Source of the DNA: Bosea sp. BIWAKO-01
GTDB taxonomy: Bacteria; Pseudomonadota; Alphaproteobacteria; Rhizobiales; Beijerinckiaceae
Length of the DNA stretch: 64,000 bases
NCBI RefSeq assembly: GCF_001748145.1
Contig: NZ_BCQA01000001.1
Coordinates: forward strand, 6,102,501 to 6,166,500
Direction: 5' to 3'
The position numbers and the translations under genes are program-made. The stretch's first letter is position 1, and each line of letters starts with the position of its first letter. Below, piece after piece: positions 8,658 to 17,926 of the stretch. Below the pieces are notes generated by a model. That model was not told the DNA's origin and did no database searches. It saw nothing but the letters and a program-made list of their open reading frames with translations.

Positions 8658-9359
8658 ATGAGTCAAGACAGCGACAGCCAAGGCCAGAACAATGCCGGCC
8701 AGGACAGTCCCGGCAAGAACGGCCAGGGCGACGAGCGCAGCCGGGAGCGGATGCTGTTCCATCTGAAGACGCGCGGCGCGCAGATGGGGGCCGCGATCGC
8801 GGAGCGGCTCGACATGACGCCGGCCGGCGCAAGGCAGCATCTGCTGAAGCTTGAAGCGGACGGCCTGGTGACCAGCCATGACCGACAGGAAGGGCGTGGC
8901 CGGCCGAAGAAATACTGGGAGCTCTCGCGGCAGGGACATGACCGGTTTCCCGACCGTCACTCCGACCTGACGCTCGACCTGCTGCAGTCCGTCCGGACTG
9001 TCTTTGGCGAGCCCGGGCTGCAGCAGTTGATCGCCCACCGCGAACAGGCCTGCCTCTCCGCCTATCGCGAGCATGTCGGTGACGGCAGTCCCCTTCGGCG
9101 CAAACTGGACGCGCTCGCCGAAATCCGCAGCCGCGAAGGCTATATGGCCGGGATTGTCGAGGAGGAGCCCGGCCGCTTCCTGTTCATCGAGAACCACTGC
9201 CCGATCTGCGCGGCGGCGAGCGCCTGCCAGGGCCTGTGCCGGTCGGAGCTGGCGATCTTCCGCGCCGTTCTCGGGGCCGATGTCGAGGTCGAGCGCATCG
9301 AGCATATCCCGGCGGGTGCCCGCCGCTGCGCCTATCGGGTCCGCTTGATCCAGGCCTGA
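8658..9359 (+). CDS. winged-helix regulator with C-terminal cysteine cluster
   Basis: A transcription factor of about 233 residues. A polar glutamine/asparagine-rich start is followed by a winged helix (MLFHLKTRGAQMGAAIAERL, then MTPAGARQHLLKLEADGLV, with a wing RQEGRGRPKKYW). The C-terminal domain holds CPICAAASACQGLC, four cysteines that could bind a metal or an iron-sulfur cluster. This arrangement is like SufR and related ArsR/DeoR-type regulators. ATG 8658 is preferred to the TTG at 8649. It is divergent from the MFS gene, across the 8623-8650 inverted repeat, and probably represses it and itself. The sensed signal is unknown. Confidence 0.85.
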   Translation: MSQDSDSQGQNNAGQDSPGKNGQGDERSRERMLFHLKTRGAQMGAAIAERLDMTPAGARQHLLKLEADGLVTSHDRQEGRGRPKKYWELSRQGHDRFPDRHSDLTLDLLQSVRTVFGEPGLQQLIAHREQACLSAYREHVGDGSPLRRKLDALAEIRSREGYMAGIVEEEPGRFLFIENHCPICAAASACQGLCRSELAIFRAVLGADVEVERIEHIPAGARRCAYRVRLIQA

Positions 9360-9644
9360 ATCTGGCCGGTTCTCTGTCGGCCCCGAGTCCGGCGGAACGG
9401 CAGCGCGCCCCGAAGCGAGGCAACGCTCCTGCCGCAGCGGCGCGGATTGCCCTAAAGGAGTGGAGGCCCCGGATTCTTCCGCCGGCACGGCCGCGCTCAC
9501 TGCGATAGCGCAGCTGGTATTCACCCTCCGCAGGACGAGCAATGGCTCCCCTCCTTGCGCATGAAGTGGCCTGCGGGCACAGTGCCTTTGCTTGGACTAC
9601 GCCATCTCCTTCCGCCGTTTCTGCTGGATATGAAGGGTTTTGCT

Positions 9645-11300
9645 ATGACTCCGAAGGCGCCATCCGTCGAAATCCCAGGAAATACTGAAAAAATCGTCGA
9701 TCGCCGCAGCATCCTGCTCGGGGGCACAGCGCTCGCCGCGGCGGGGTTGTCTGGCTCGGCCGCGATCGCCCAGGCGCAGCCGGCGCCCGCGGCACCGGCG
9801 GGCTCCGCAGGGCGCAAGCCCAACATCGTCGTGATCTTCGGCGACGATATCGGCATTCCCCAGATCAGCGCCTACACCATGGGCATGATGGGCTACCGCA
9901 CCCCCAATATCGACCGCATCGCACAGGAAGGCGCGATCTTCACCGACAGCTATGGCCAGCAGAGCTGCACCGCCGGCCGCGCCTCCTTCATCCTCGGCCA
10001 GGAGCCGTTCCGCACCGGCCTTCTGACCATCGGTATGCCGGGCGACCCGCACGGCATCCAGGACTGGATGCCGACCATTGCCGACGTGATGAAGACGCAA
10101 GGCTACGCGACCGGGCAATTCGGGAAGAACCATCTCGGCGACCGCGACGAGCACCTGCCGACACGGCACGGTTTCGACGAGTTCTTCGGCAATCTCTACC
10201 ACCTCAATGCCGAGGAGGAGCCCGAGGGCTACTTTTATCCGAAGGACCCGGAGTTCAAGCGCAAGTTCGGCCCGCGCGGCGTGATCAAGTCCTCCGCCGA
10301 TGGCAAGATCGAGGATACCGGGCCGCTCAACACCAAGCGCATGGAAACCGTCGACGAGGAATTCCTGGCCGGCGCCAAGGATTTCGTCGACCGGCAGGTG
10401 AAGGCGAACCGCCCCTTCTTCCTCTGGTTCAATTCGACGCGGATGCATGTCTTCACCCATTTGAAGAAGGAATCGCTGGGCAAGACCGGCAAGGGCATTC
10501 ATGCCGACGGCATGGTCGAGCATGACGGCATGGTCGGCGAGCTCCTGAAGCAGCTCGACGACCTGCGCATCGCCGACAATACGATCGTGGTCTACACCAC
10601 CGATAACGGCGCCGAGATCGCGCTCTGGCCGGACGGCGCGATGACGCCGTTCAAGAGCGAGAAGGGCACGACATGGGAAGGCGGCATGCGCATTCCCATG
10701 ATGGTGCGCTGGCCAGGCGTGATCAAACCCGGCACGCAATACAACGACACCATTTCACTGATCGACTGGTTCCCGACACTCTGCGCCGCCGCTGGGGCCG
10801 GAGATATCAAGGAAAAGATGAAGGCCGGCTTCACCACGGGAACCAAGACCTTCAAGGTCCATCTCGATGGCTTTGATTTCGGGCCCTATTTCAGGGGCGA
10901 GGTCAAAACCGGCCCGCGCGAATCCTTGATGTATTTCGATCAGGGCGGAAATCTCAACGCGATCCGCTGGAACGACTGGAAGCTCAGCTTTGCCCAGGCG
11001 AAGGGCAATATCGCGACCGGCACACGCGAGGTCACGGCCTGGGCGATGATCACCAACCTGCGCATGGACCCTTATGAGCGCGGCCTCGAGGAAGGCGGCG
11101 AAGCCATGAAGTTCCTGGCCCAGAACATGTGGCTGCTCGTGCCCATACAGGGGAAGATCAAGGAGTTTTTCTCCGACTTCGACCAGTATCCATACCAGTC
11201 CGGCAGTTCGCTCAATGCCGGCGGCATCAACTACGGGCTGCTCAACCAGCAGGCCGCGATGAAGCGCCTCAAGGAGCTGGAAGCGCTCCGGCCTCGTTGA
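9645..11300 (+). CDS. Tat-exported arylsulfatase-family enzyme
   Basis: A type I sulfatase of about 551 residues that would hydrolyse sulfate esters, probably in the periplasm. A twin-arginine signal (VDRRSILLGGTALAAAG) leads to an AQA-type cleavage site. The mature part begins KPNIVVIFGDDIG, with the paired aspartates of the metal site. The active-site signature is SCTAGRASFILG, in which the cysteine of CxAxR would become formylglycine. TTDNGAE and SLIDWFPT segments are also typical. ATG 9645 has an AGGG site 7 bases ahead; an upstream in-frame start at 9555 lacks one. The natural substrate is not identifiable. Confidence 0.9.
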   Translation: MTPKAPSVEIPGNTEKIVDRRSILLGGTALAAAGLSGSAAIAQAQPAPAAPAGSAGRKPNIVVIFGDDIGIPQISAYTMGMMGYRTPNIDRIAQEGAIFTDSYGQQSCTAGRASFILGQEPFRTGLLTIGMPGDPHGIQDWMPTIADVMKTQGYATGQFGKNHLGDRDEHLPTRHGFDEFFGNLYHLNAEEEPEGYFYPKDPEFKRKFGPRGVIKSSADGKIEDTGPLNTKRMETVDEEFLAGAKDFVDRQVKANRPFFLWFNSTRMHVFTHLKKESLGKTGKGIHADGMVEHDGMVGELLKQLDDLRIADNTIVVYTTDNGAEIALWPDGAMTPFKSEKGTTWEGGMRIPMMVRWPGVIKPGTQYNDTISLIDWFPTLCAAAGAGDIKEKMKAGFTTGTKTFKVHLDGFDFGPYFRGEVKTGPRESLMYFDQGGNLNAIRWNDWKLSFAQAKGNIATGTREVTAWAMITNLRMDPYERGLEEGGEAMKFLAQNMWLLVPIQGKIKEFFSDFDQYPYQSGSSLNAGGINYGLLNQQAAMKRLKELEALRPR

Positions 11301-11663
11301 GACACCCCATGGTTCGCGCTGTCCCGGCGTCCGTCGCCAGGGCAGCGCAAGCCCGCCTTGTATGCCGGCATTCCCGCGGGGCTGAGCGCGAAGGCACAGG
11401 TATCAGCCCGCTCGGGGCGCCTGCCCCATCGAGGCGATGCGTCAGCGCATCAGGCGGTGACGATCGCCGCTGCGAGGGGCGCTGACTTCCCGTGGCTCTC
11501 TGCAGCCAGCTCCCGAATGCCCCCCCCTCAGAGCCGTCAATCCCGTTGATCCGAGGCTGAGCTGCGGTCGCATATCGATGCCCCAGCGCGGCGAACGCGG
11601 CATCGAAACGGCCCCGCCGGGCCGGGGGGCGCATTGCAGAACCTAAGCTAAAATAATATATGG
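11301..11663. other. intergenic, nothing recognised
   Basis: About 360 bases between the sulfatase and the MarR gene. The last part, from about 11640, is AT-rich (AAAATAATATAT) and probably holds the promoter of the MarR-efflux operon. No repeat, terminator or small gene was recognised in the rest. Confidence 0.45.
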
Positions 11664-11669
11664 GTGCTT

Positions 11670-12170
11670 ATGAACAGCACGCCTAAAACCCTGACCAAAG
11701 AGCAGCCCTCGCGCACTGTCGGCTTCCTCCTGCACGATGTCGCGCGACTGCTGCGCAAGCGCTTCGAGCAGAATGCCCGCGGGTTTGGATTGGAGTTGAC
11801 CAGGTCGCAATGGCAGGTGCTGGCCTATCTCGACAAGAACGAGGGCATCCGGCAGGGCGGCCTCGCCGAGTTGCTCGAGGTCGAGCCGATCACGCTTGGC
11901 CGCATCCTCGACAAGCTCGAAAGCTGCGGGCTGATCGAGCGCCGGCACGACGCCACGGACCGGCGCGTCTGGCGGCTCTCCCTTACCGAAAAGGCAGGGC
12001 CGATCCTCGCGACCATGCGCGAGCTCGGCGAGATTACCCGCGCCGAGGCCTTCGCCGAAATCTCCGAAACCGAGCGCGAGGCGCTCCTCGCCCTCCTCAC
12101 GACGATGCGTGGGAACCTCTCGGCGGCCTGTGCGATGCCGCCAGCCGAAGGACGCAAGACCGATGGATGA
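11670..12170 (+). CDS. MarR-family regulator of the efflux operon
   Basis: A winged-helix dimer of about 166 residues. The core is RSQWQVLAYLDKNEGIRQGG, then LLEVEPITLGRILDKLESCG, and a basic wing with RRHDATDRRVWRLSLTEKA, matching MarR/SlyA proteins. It is the first gene of an operon: its stop overlaps the start of the HlyD gene (ATGGATGA), which itself overlaps the transporter. MarR proteins in this position usually repress their own efflux operon until a phenolic or lipophilic drug binds. A GTG at 11664 is an alternative start. Confidence 0.9.
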   Translation: MNSTPKTLTKEQPSRTVGFLLHDVARLLRKRFEQNARGFGLELTRSQWQVLAYLDKNEGIRQGGLAELLEVEPITLGRILDKLESCGLIERRHDATDRRVWRLSLTEKAGPILATMRELGEITRAEAFAEISETEREALLALLTTMRGNLSAACAMPPAEGRKTDG

Positions 12171-13413
12171 CGCAGCGAGACACCCCGAACCCGTCGGGAA
12201 CGACGGCTCGGATCCTTCTCCGGCCAGCAACGTGACCGAAATCCGCCGCCCGGAGCAGAGGACGCCTTCGGCTCAGCCCGTACCTGTCGCTAAGGCTCCC
12301 GAGACCACGGCGCAGGCGCCGATTGCCCCTGCCGGCGCCGCTCCCGGCGCCAGGCCGCGCAATCTGAAGCGCCCCATCCTCTTCGCATTGCTGCCCGTCG
12401 CGCTTGCCGCGGCCAGCTACTGGTATGTCGTCGGCGGGCAGGTCATGTCGACCGACAACGCCTATGTGCAAGCCGACATCGTCGGCATCTCGACCGACGT
12501 CGCCGGCATCGTTGGCGAAATCGACGTGCGCGACAACCAGCAGGTCAAGGCTGGGGACGTTCTGTTCAAACTCGACGACGCGCAGTTCCGCTTCGCCCTC
12601 GACCGGGCGAACGCGCAGATCGGGGTGGTCCGCAACGATCTTGAAGCGCAGAAGGCGAACTACAAGGCGATGCAGAGCCAGATCGCCCAGGCCAGGACCG
12701 ATATCGATTACTACACCACCGCCTTCAAGCGTCAGCAGGACCTCGCGACCAAGGCGGTCGCCTCGCAGGTGACCTATGATTCAGCCAGGCACGATCTCGA
12801 TAGCGCCGTGCAGAAGCTCGCGCAGCTCCAGAGCCAGCTCATCGCGATTGCCGCCAGCCTGAACGGCAACCCCGATGCGCCGATCGAGGACCACCCTCGC
12901 TACAAGGACAGCGTCGCGGCCCGGGCAGAGGCTGCCCGCCAACTCGGTCACACCGTGGTCAAGGCGCCGATGGACGGCATCGTCACCAATGTGCCCTCGC
13001 TGCAGAAGGGGCAGTACCTCGCCGACGCGACAGTCGGCTTCAGCCTGGTCTCGGCCGACCATGTCTGGATCCAGGCGAACCCCAAGGAGACCGAATTGAC
13101 CTGGGTCCGCCCGGGACAGAAGGCCAGGGTCTATGTCGACACCTATCCCGGCACCGAATGGACCGGCACGGTCGACAGCATCAGCCCGGCCTCAGCGGCG
13201 AGCTTTTCGCTGCTGCCGGCCCAGAACACCAGCGGCAACTGGGTCAAGGTCGTCCAGCGCATCGCCATGCGCGTCAAAATCGACACGCCCGCCGGCAAGC
13301 CGCTTTTGCGCGCCGGCATGAGCGTCGTGCTCGATGTCGATACCGGCCGCGCCCGCGGCCTGCCCAGCTTCGTCTCGGACCTCTTCGGCAAGACCGAGAC
13401 CCACAATGGCTGA
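12163..13413 (+). CDS. EmrA-like HlyD-family membrane fusion protein
   Basis: The periplasmic adaptor of a tripartite drug-efflux pump. A 70-residue proline/alanine-rich cytoplasmic tail precedes one membrane helix (PILFALLPVALAAASYWYVV). Then come the first half-lipoyl segment (AGIVGEIDVRDNQQVKAGDV), a helical hairpin of about 100 residues, the second half (VKAPMDGIVTNVPSLQKG) and the beta-barrel domain. ATG 12163 overlaps the MarR stop and suits the family; the open frame extends upstream without support. It partners the downstream DHA2 transporter, as EmrA does EmrB. The outer-membrane channel is not in this window. Confidence 0.93.
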   Translation: MDDAARHPEPVGNDGSDPSPASNVTEIRRPEQRTPSAQPVPVAKAPETTAQAPIAPAGAAPGARPRNLKRPILFALLPVALAAASYWYVVGGQVMSTDNAYVQADIVGISTDVAGIVGEIDVRDNQQVKAGDVLFKLDDAQFRFALDRANAQIGVVRNDLEAQKANYKAMQSQIAQARTDIDYYTTAFKRQQDLATKAVASQVTYDSARHDLDSAVQKLAQLQSQLIAIAASLNGNPDAPIEDHPRYKDSVAARAEAARQLGHTVVKAPMDGIVTNVPSLQKGQYLADATVGFSLVSADHVWIQANPKETELTWVRPGQKARVYVDTYPGTEWTGTVDSISPASAASFSLLPAQNTSGNWVKVVQRIAMRVKIDTPAGKPLLRAGMSVVLDVDTGRARGLPSFVSDLFGKTETHNG

Positions 13414-14959
13414 TGGTGACGCCACGGCGGCGCCCCCCGTGGTCGCCAATCGCGGCGCCATCACCGTCTGCGTGATCCTCGCCGTGATCATGCAGGCTCT
13501 CGACACGACGATCGCGAATGTCGCGCTGCCCTATATCCAGGGCAGCGTCTCGGCCAGCGCCGACCAGATCAACTGGGTCCTGACCTCCTATATCGTCGCA
13601 GCCGCGATCATGACGCCGCCATCGGGCTTCCTTGCCGCCCGCTTCGGCAGGAAGCGCGTGCTCTCGGTCGCGATCATCGGCTTCGTCGTCGCCTCGATGC
13701 TGTGCGGCGCCGCGCAGTCGCTGACTCAGATCGTCGGCTTCCGCCTGCTCCAGGGCTTCTTCGGCGCAGCCCTGGTGCCGGTGTCCCAGAGCATCCTGCT
13801 CGACATCTACACGCCGGAGGAGCGTGGCTCGGCGATGGCGCTGTTTGGCGTCTCGGTCATGGTCGGCCCCGTGCTCGGCCCCGTCATCGGCGGCTGGCTG
13901 ACCGAGAACATCTCCTGGCGCTGGGTCTTCTACATCAACCTGCCGCTCGGCGCGTTGGCCCTGGCGGGCGTCGGGATCTTCGTCACCGAGACGAAATCGA
14001 ACGCCCTGGCCAGGCTCGACTGGCTCGGCTTCGGCGCGCTCAGCCTCGCCATCGCCTCGCTCCAGCTCTTCCTCGACCGCGGCGCCCAGCTCGACTGGTT
14101 CTCGTCGCTCGAGATCATCATCGAGGCGACGGTCTGCGTCGCGGCGATCTACATCCTTGTGGTCCACACCCTCACGGCAGAGAACTCCTTCATCAAGCCG
14201 CGCCTGTTCCTCGACCGCAACTTCAGCGTCGGCATGATCTTCATCTTCATCGTCGGCATCACCTATCTCGCTTCGCTGGCGTTGATGACGCCCTATCTGC
14301 AGACGCTGATGGGCTATCCCGTCGTCACCGCCGGCATCGTCATGGGCCCGCGCGGCATGGGCACGATGCTCTGCATGTTCCTGGTCGGGCGGCTGATCGG
14401 CAAGGTGGACATCCGCATCCTGCTCGGCGCCGGCCTGGCCGTCAGCGCCTGGGCGATGTACGACATGGCCGGCTGGACCCCGGACGTCTCGCAGCAGACG
14501 ATCATCGTCACCGGCTTCATCCAAGGTGCGGGCCTGGGCCTGCTCTTCGTGCCGCTGACCACTGTGACCTTCGCCACGCTGCAGCCGCAGGATCGCGGCG
14601 ATGCCACCGGCCTTTACAACCTGTCACGCAATATCGGCTCCAGCGTCGGCATCTCGATCGTGAGCTATCTGCTCACCCGCAATGTCCAGGTGAACCACGC
14701 CGAGATCGCGACCTACGTCACGCCGTTCAACCGCATCTTCGAGATGCCAGCGATCAAGGAGGCCTGGGATCCGCTGACGCTGGCCGGCCGCGCCGCACTC
14801 GACGAGGTCATCACCCGCCAGGCGATGATCATCGCCTATATCGACGATTTCAAGCTGCTGATGATCCTGTGCCTCGCGGCCATGCCGTTCCTCGCCCTGC
14901 TGGTCACGCCGAAGCAGGAGAAGGCGCCGTCGGATGACCATCCGATGGTCATGGAGTAG
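13406..14959 (+). CDS. EmrB/QacA-type DHA2 drug transporter
   Basis: A 517-residue, 14-helix inner-membrane drug:proton antiporter. Helix 1 carries the DHA2 signature LDTTIANVALPYIQG, motif A is PPSGFLAARFGRKR, and motif C is GPVLGPVIGGWLTE. It begins at ATG 13406, where ATGGCTGA overlaps the HlyD stop, completing a translationally coupled MarR-EmrA-EmrB operon. Its last 11 bases overlap the 3' end of the convergent Ldh gene. Substrates are probably hydrophobic toxicants, from family knowledge only. Confidence 0.93.
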   Translation: MADGDATAAPPVVANRGAITVCVILAVIMQALDTTIANVALPYIQGSVSASADQINWVLTSYIVAAAIMTPPSGFLAARFGRKRVLSVAIIGFVVASMLCGAAQSLTQIVGFRLLQGFFGAALVPVSQSILLDIYTPEERGSAMALFGVSVMVGPVLGPVIGGWLTENISWRWVFYINLPLGALALAGVGIFVTETKSNALARLDWLGFGALSLAIASLQLFLDRGAQLDWFSSLEIIIEATVCVAAIYILVVHTLTAENSFIKPRLFLDRNFSVGMIFIFIVGITYLASLALMTPYLQTLMGYPVVTAGIVMGPRGMGTMLCMFLVGRLIGKVDIRILLGAGLAVSAWAMYDMAGWTPDVSQQTIIVTGFIQGAGLGLLFVPLTTVTFATLQPQDRGDATGLYNLSRNIGSSVGISIVSYLLTRNVQVNHAEIATYVTPFNRIFEMPAIKEAWDPLTLAGRAALDEVITRQAMIIAYIDDFKLLMILCLAAMPFLALLVTPKQEKAPSDDHPMVME

Positions 14960-15941
14960 CGCGCTGCTGGCTCTGCCCGCGGGAGTAGCGCGCGATCGCC
15001 TCCAGCAGCGCCTCAGGCAGCTCGATCTCCTGGCGAGCCGGCCTTTGCCCGGGAATATGGACGCCCTTCGCCGCCAGGCGCGCGAGATGGGCTACCAGCC
15101 GGGCTGAAAAATCCGGAGCGAAGAGCTCCGGCTTCAGCGCGACGACCAGGAGCCCGACGCCGGGGGACCGGCTGCCTCCGGCGAAGGACGGCGCATCGAG
15201 CGACCAGTTCGCGCCGGTGACGCCGGCTGCCAGGGTTTCCACGATCAGCGCGATATTGGCGCCGCGCTCGCCGCCGAAGGCGAGAAGCGCGCCGGTGAGC
15301 GCCGCGCGCGGATCGGTGGTCGGGCGCCCGGCCCCATCCACGGCCCAGCCCGGCGGTATCGCCTCGCCGGTTTCGGCGGCCTGCCTGATCGTGACGAAGG
15401 CCGTCGCGCTCGTGGACTGGTCGATGACCAAAGGCTGGCCGCCGGCGACGGGCGCGGCAAAGGAGAGCGGATTGGTGCCGTAGACGGCCTGCTGGCTCTT
15501 GCCCACCGCCACCAGCGCCGGCCCATTGGCAAGGGCAAGCCCGATCAATCCCGCTTCGGCGAGACGGCGGGTGTAGTAGCCGAGTTCGCCGACCGTGTAG
15601 CTGTTCGCCTGGATCAGCAGCGCGAGGCCGTAGAGCCCGGCGCGTGCCTGCAATTCGGCAAAGGCGAGATCGAAACCGAGCTGGGCGATGCCTCCCCCGG
15701 CCTCGATCCGGATCGAGGCCGGGGTCGGAAAGCTGATCTCCGGGGTGGCGGAGCCCGTGATCCGTCCGGCCGCGAGGCCATCGAGATAGTCCAGGAGATG
15801 CGCGAACCCGACAGAGGAACGACCCGACAATTCCGCAGCAATCGTCGCATCCGCGAGCGCTGCCGCGACAGCGTCGCTGCCTCCAGCGGCCAGAACGGCC
15901 CGGCGCGCCATCTCGCGCGCGCCGTCTATCGTCAATCTCAT
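14949..15941 (-). CDS. Ldh-family NAD(P)-dependent 2-hydroxyacid dehydrogenase
   Basis: A 330-residue member of the malate/L-lactate/ureidoglycolate dehydrogenase superfamily, whose fold is unrelated to classical lactate dehydrogenase. Typical segments are RSSVGFAHLLDYLDGLAAG near the N-terminus, the nucleotide-contacting GLIGLALANGPALVAVG, YGTNPLSFAAP and LVIDQSTSA. Such enzymes act on malate, lactate, sulfolactate, ureidoglycolate or delta-piperideine-2-carboxylate, and the substrate cannot be told here. The gene stands alone, convergent with the efflux operon and overlapping it by 11 bases. Confidence 0.88.
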   Translation of the reverse strand: MRLTIDGAREMARRAVLAAGGSDAVAAALADATIAAELSGRSSVGFAHLLDYLDGLAAGRITGSATPEISFPTPASIRIEAGGGIAQLGFDLAFAELQARAGLYGLALLIQANSYTVGELGYYTRRLAEAGLIGLALANGPALVAVGKSQQAVYGTNPLSFAAPVAGGQPLVIDQSTSATAFVTIRQAAETGEAIPPGWAVDGAGRPTTDPRAALTGALLAFGGERGANIALIVETLAAGVTGANWSLDAPSFAGGSRSPGVGLLVVALKPELFAPDFSARLVAHLARLAAKGVHIPGQRPARQEIELPEALLEAIARYSRGQSQQRATP

Positions 15942-16332
15942 CGCTCTCCCCGCCCCCGCAAAAGCTGTGGCCCCATCCCGGGGAAGAGCGGGGTTAAGTC
16001 CAGCCTTGCGTTACGTCAACGACTGGAGCGGACGATCTCCGGACTGAAATGGCTGCCGCACAATGCACCGGCGTGAGGCTCCCGGCTTTCGGACATCCCA
16101 TGAAATGCGCTGCGACATTGACAGGAATCCCACCGTTCCCGATAAATCCGGCATGGTCGAGACGGATACCCATATCGTTGCCCGGGCTGCCGGCATCCCA
16201 ACAGGCGGGATGCAGGACAGCCGATCGCCGCGTTAACTCACGCGTATCGCGCGCCTGCAGCCTCGCCGGAAACGGACGGGGCCTTTGTCATGCCTGTGCC
16301 TCGTCCCATCGAACGTTGATGGAGTGAATGCA
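15942..16332. other. intergenic, divergent promoter region
   Basis: About 390 bases between the divergent Ldh and methyltransferase genes. Short open frames on both strands have no supporting start signals. Promoters for both genes must lie here, but no clear operator or riboswitch was seen. Confidence 0.4.
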
Positions 16333-17073
16333 TTGGCACAGAACATCTATGACAACCCCGAATTCTTCGCCGGCTACAGCCAGCTTCCCCGGCAGGTCCA
16401 TGGCCTCGCCGGCGCGCCGGAATGGCCCGCGATCCGCGCCATGCTGCCGGACCTGACGGGCAAGCGCGTCGTCGATCTGGGATGCGGCTTCGGCTGGTTT
16501 TCCCGGTGGGCGCGCGAGCACGGCGCCAGATCGGTGCTCGGGCTGGACGTCTCGGAGAAGATGATCGCCCGGGCGATCGCGGATACCTCCGACTCGGGCG
16601 TCGCATACCGCATCGCCGATCTCGAGTTGCTCGACCTGCCCCCGGCTGCATTCGACTTCGCCTTCAGCGCACTGACCTTCCACTATATCGCGGATTTCGG
16701 GCACCTGCTGCGCATGGTGCATCGCTCGCTTGCGCCAGGCTCGCAGTTCGTGTTCACGATCGAACACCCGATCTACATGGCGGCTGCGCATCCACGCTGG
16801 TGGACGGACGAGGACGGCCGCAAGACCTGGCCTGTGAACCGCTACGCGATCGAGGGCGAGCGCCGGACCAACTGGTTCACCGACGGCGTGCTCAAATATC
16901 ACCGGACGCTCGCGACGACGCTCAATAGCCTGATCGCTGCAGGCTTCTCGATCCGCCATGTCGAAGAATTCGCTCCCACGGCGGAGCAGATCCACGAGAA
17001 CCCTGGTCTGGCGGAGGAATGCGAGCGGCCGATGATGCTGCTGATCTCGGCAGAGCGATCGGCGAGCGACTGA
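16333..17073 (+). CDS. class I SAM-dependent methyltransferase
   Basis: About 246 residues with a Rossmann methyltransferase core. Motif I is VVDLGCGFGWFSRWA, the acidic end of strand 2 is VLGLDVSEKM, and motif IV is FDFAFSALTFHYI. The N-terminus AQNIYDNPEFFAGYSQLPRQ is typical of a broad group of bacterial methyltransferases that modify unknown small molecules. A GGAG site 8 bases ahead supports TTG 16333; GTG 16324 is an alternative. It is a single gene followed by a REP-like repeat. The acceptor is unknown. Confidence 0.85.
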   Translation: MAQNIYDNPEFFAGYSQLPRQVHGLAGAPEWPAIRAMLPDLTGKRVVDLGCGFGWFSRWAREHGARSVLGLDVSEKMIARAIADTSDSGVAYRIADLELLDLPPAAFDFAFSALTFHYIADFGHLLRMVHRSLAPGSQFVFTIEHPIYMAAAHPRWWTDEDGRKTWPVNRYAIEGERRTNWFTDGVLKYHRTLATTLNSLIAAGFSIRHVEEFAPTAEQIHENPGLAEECERPMMLLISAERSASD

Positions 17074-17188
17074 TCGGCAACAGCCATCCGCCAAAACCAT
17101 GTCCGCACCGGGCGAAGTCCGTTGCGGACATGGTCACGAATGCGGGGAGCGTCCAGCACCGAGCCATGCGCGATTGCGCCCGGCCGGC

Positions 17189-17288
17189 AGATCATCGGAC
17201 CGGATATCGAAACCCGTCCGATGATCTAACCCTTTGTCTTTGCGTCGGCTTTTTATCAAAAACCGCAATCCACGTTTCGGGCCGATGC
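17189..17288. repeat. REP-like palindromic intergenic element, copy A
   Basis: A 12-base perfect inverted repeat (AGATCATCGGAC at 17189-17200 and its complement at 17216-17227) is followed by a second unit at 17242-17288. That unit starts GCGTCGGC, contains AACCGCAATCCAC and ends GGGCCGATGC. The same two-part structure occurs at 22957-23117. It lies between converging genes, which is usual for REP elements. Confidence 0.75.
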
Positions 17289-17302
17289 TCTAGCGCGCCG
17301 CG

Positions 17303-17803
17303 CTACGGCCTGACATAGGTCCAGCCCTTCTCCTGCAGCTCCATGACCCGCACCACGCCGGATTTGACGAGCGTCGCCTCGGGGATCAGGCCGATCTCCT
17401 TGTTTTCCGTCTTGCTCATGTTCTCCTGCGTGTTGCCGCAGGCCTTGAATGAGATCGACGGCGTGCTCGCCGTGATCGCCTTGATCCGCGCCTTCACCGG
17501 CGAAGTATCCTCACGCAGCATGTGCAGGCCGGGGCCGAAGGTGACGATCTCGATCTCCACCTTCTCGCCGAGGTCCTTGTAGTATTGCGCCACGTTCGTC
17601 GCGTTGTTGAGCGCGAGATTCATCGTCGCCGGCTCGTTGGTGTTGACCTGCAGGATGAGCTGGTGCGGTTTCTTTTCCGCCGCGGGCTTTGCAGCCTGCG
17701 CCGTCACCTGCTTCTTCGGCTGCGCCAGCGCCGGCGGCACCACGATCAGCAACGCTGCGAGGCCGGCCAGCGAGACCCTCATGGCCTTGGCATATCCAGT
17801 CAT
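17303..17803 (-). CDS. exported DsrE-family protein
   Basis: About 166 residues: a signal peptide (MRVSLAGLAALLIVVPPALA) with an ALAQ cleavage site, a lysine/alanine linker, then a DsrE/DsrF-like domain. That domain has the pattern HQLILQVNTNEP, VAQYYKDLGEKVEIEIVTFG, FKACGNTQENM and VVRVMELQEKGWTYVRP. A single cysteine in FKACGNT is at the position of the usual DsrE-like active cysteine. Periplasmic DsrE proteins are often linked to sulfur or heavy-metal handling, but no partner shows this here. The ATG at 17803 has GGGAG 9 bases ahead. It is last in a minus-strand cluster with the VasI-like and TAXI genes. Confidence 0.82.
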   Translation of the reverse strand: MTGYAKAMRVSLAGLAALLIVVPPALAQPKKQVTAQAAKPAAEKKPHQLILQVNTNEPATMNLALNNATNVAQYYKDLGEKVEIEIVTFGPGLHMLREDTSPVKARIKAITASTPSISFKACGNTQENMSKTENKEIGLIPEATLVKSGVVRVMELQEKGWTYVRP

Positions 17804-17841
17804 GGTCTTCATCTCCCGTGGTTTGCGACGAGTTCGGCGAC

Positions 17842-17925
17842 GGCTTGGGCGAGAAGGCTTGGGCAAGAAGGCTTGGGCAAAAGGGGCTTGGGCAAAGGGG
17901 CTTGGGCAAAGGGGCTTGGGCGAGG
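17842..17925. repeat. six tandem copies of a 14-base unit
   Basis: The unit GGCTTGGGCAAAGG and close variants occur six times in a row (starts at 17842, 17856, 17870, 17885, 17899 and 17913). The array fills most of the gap between the VasI-like gene and the DsrE gene, just upstream of the DsrE ribosome binding site. The copy number may vary between strains. Confidence 0.85.
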
Positions 17926-17926
17926 A

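Noticed and set aside
13274..14524. 416-residue minus-strand open frame over the EmrB-like gene
   Set aside because: Charged low-complexity shadow of a membrane protein gene on the other strand.
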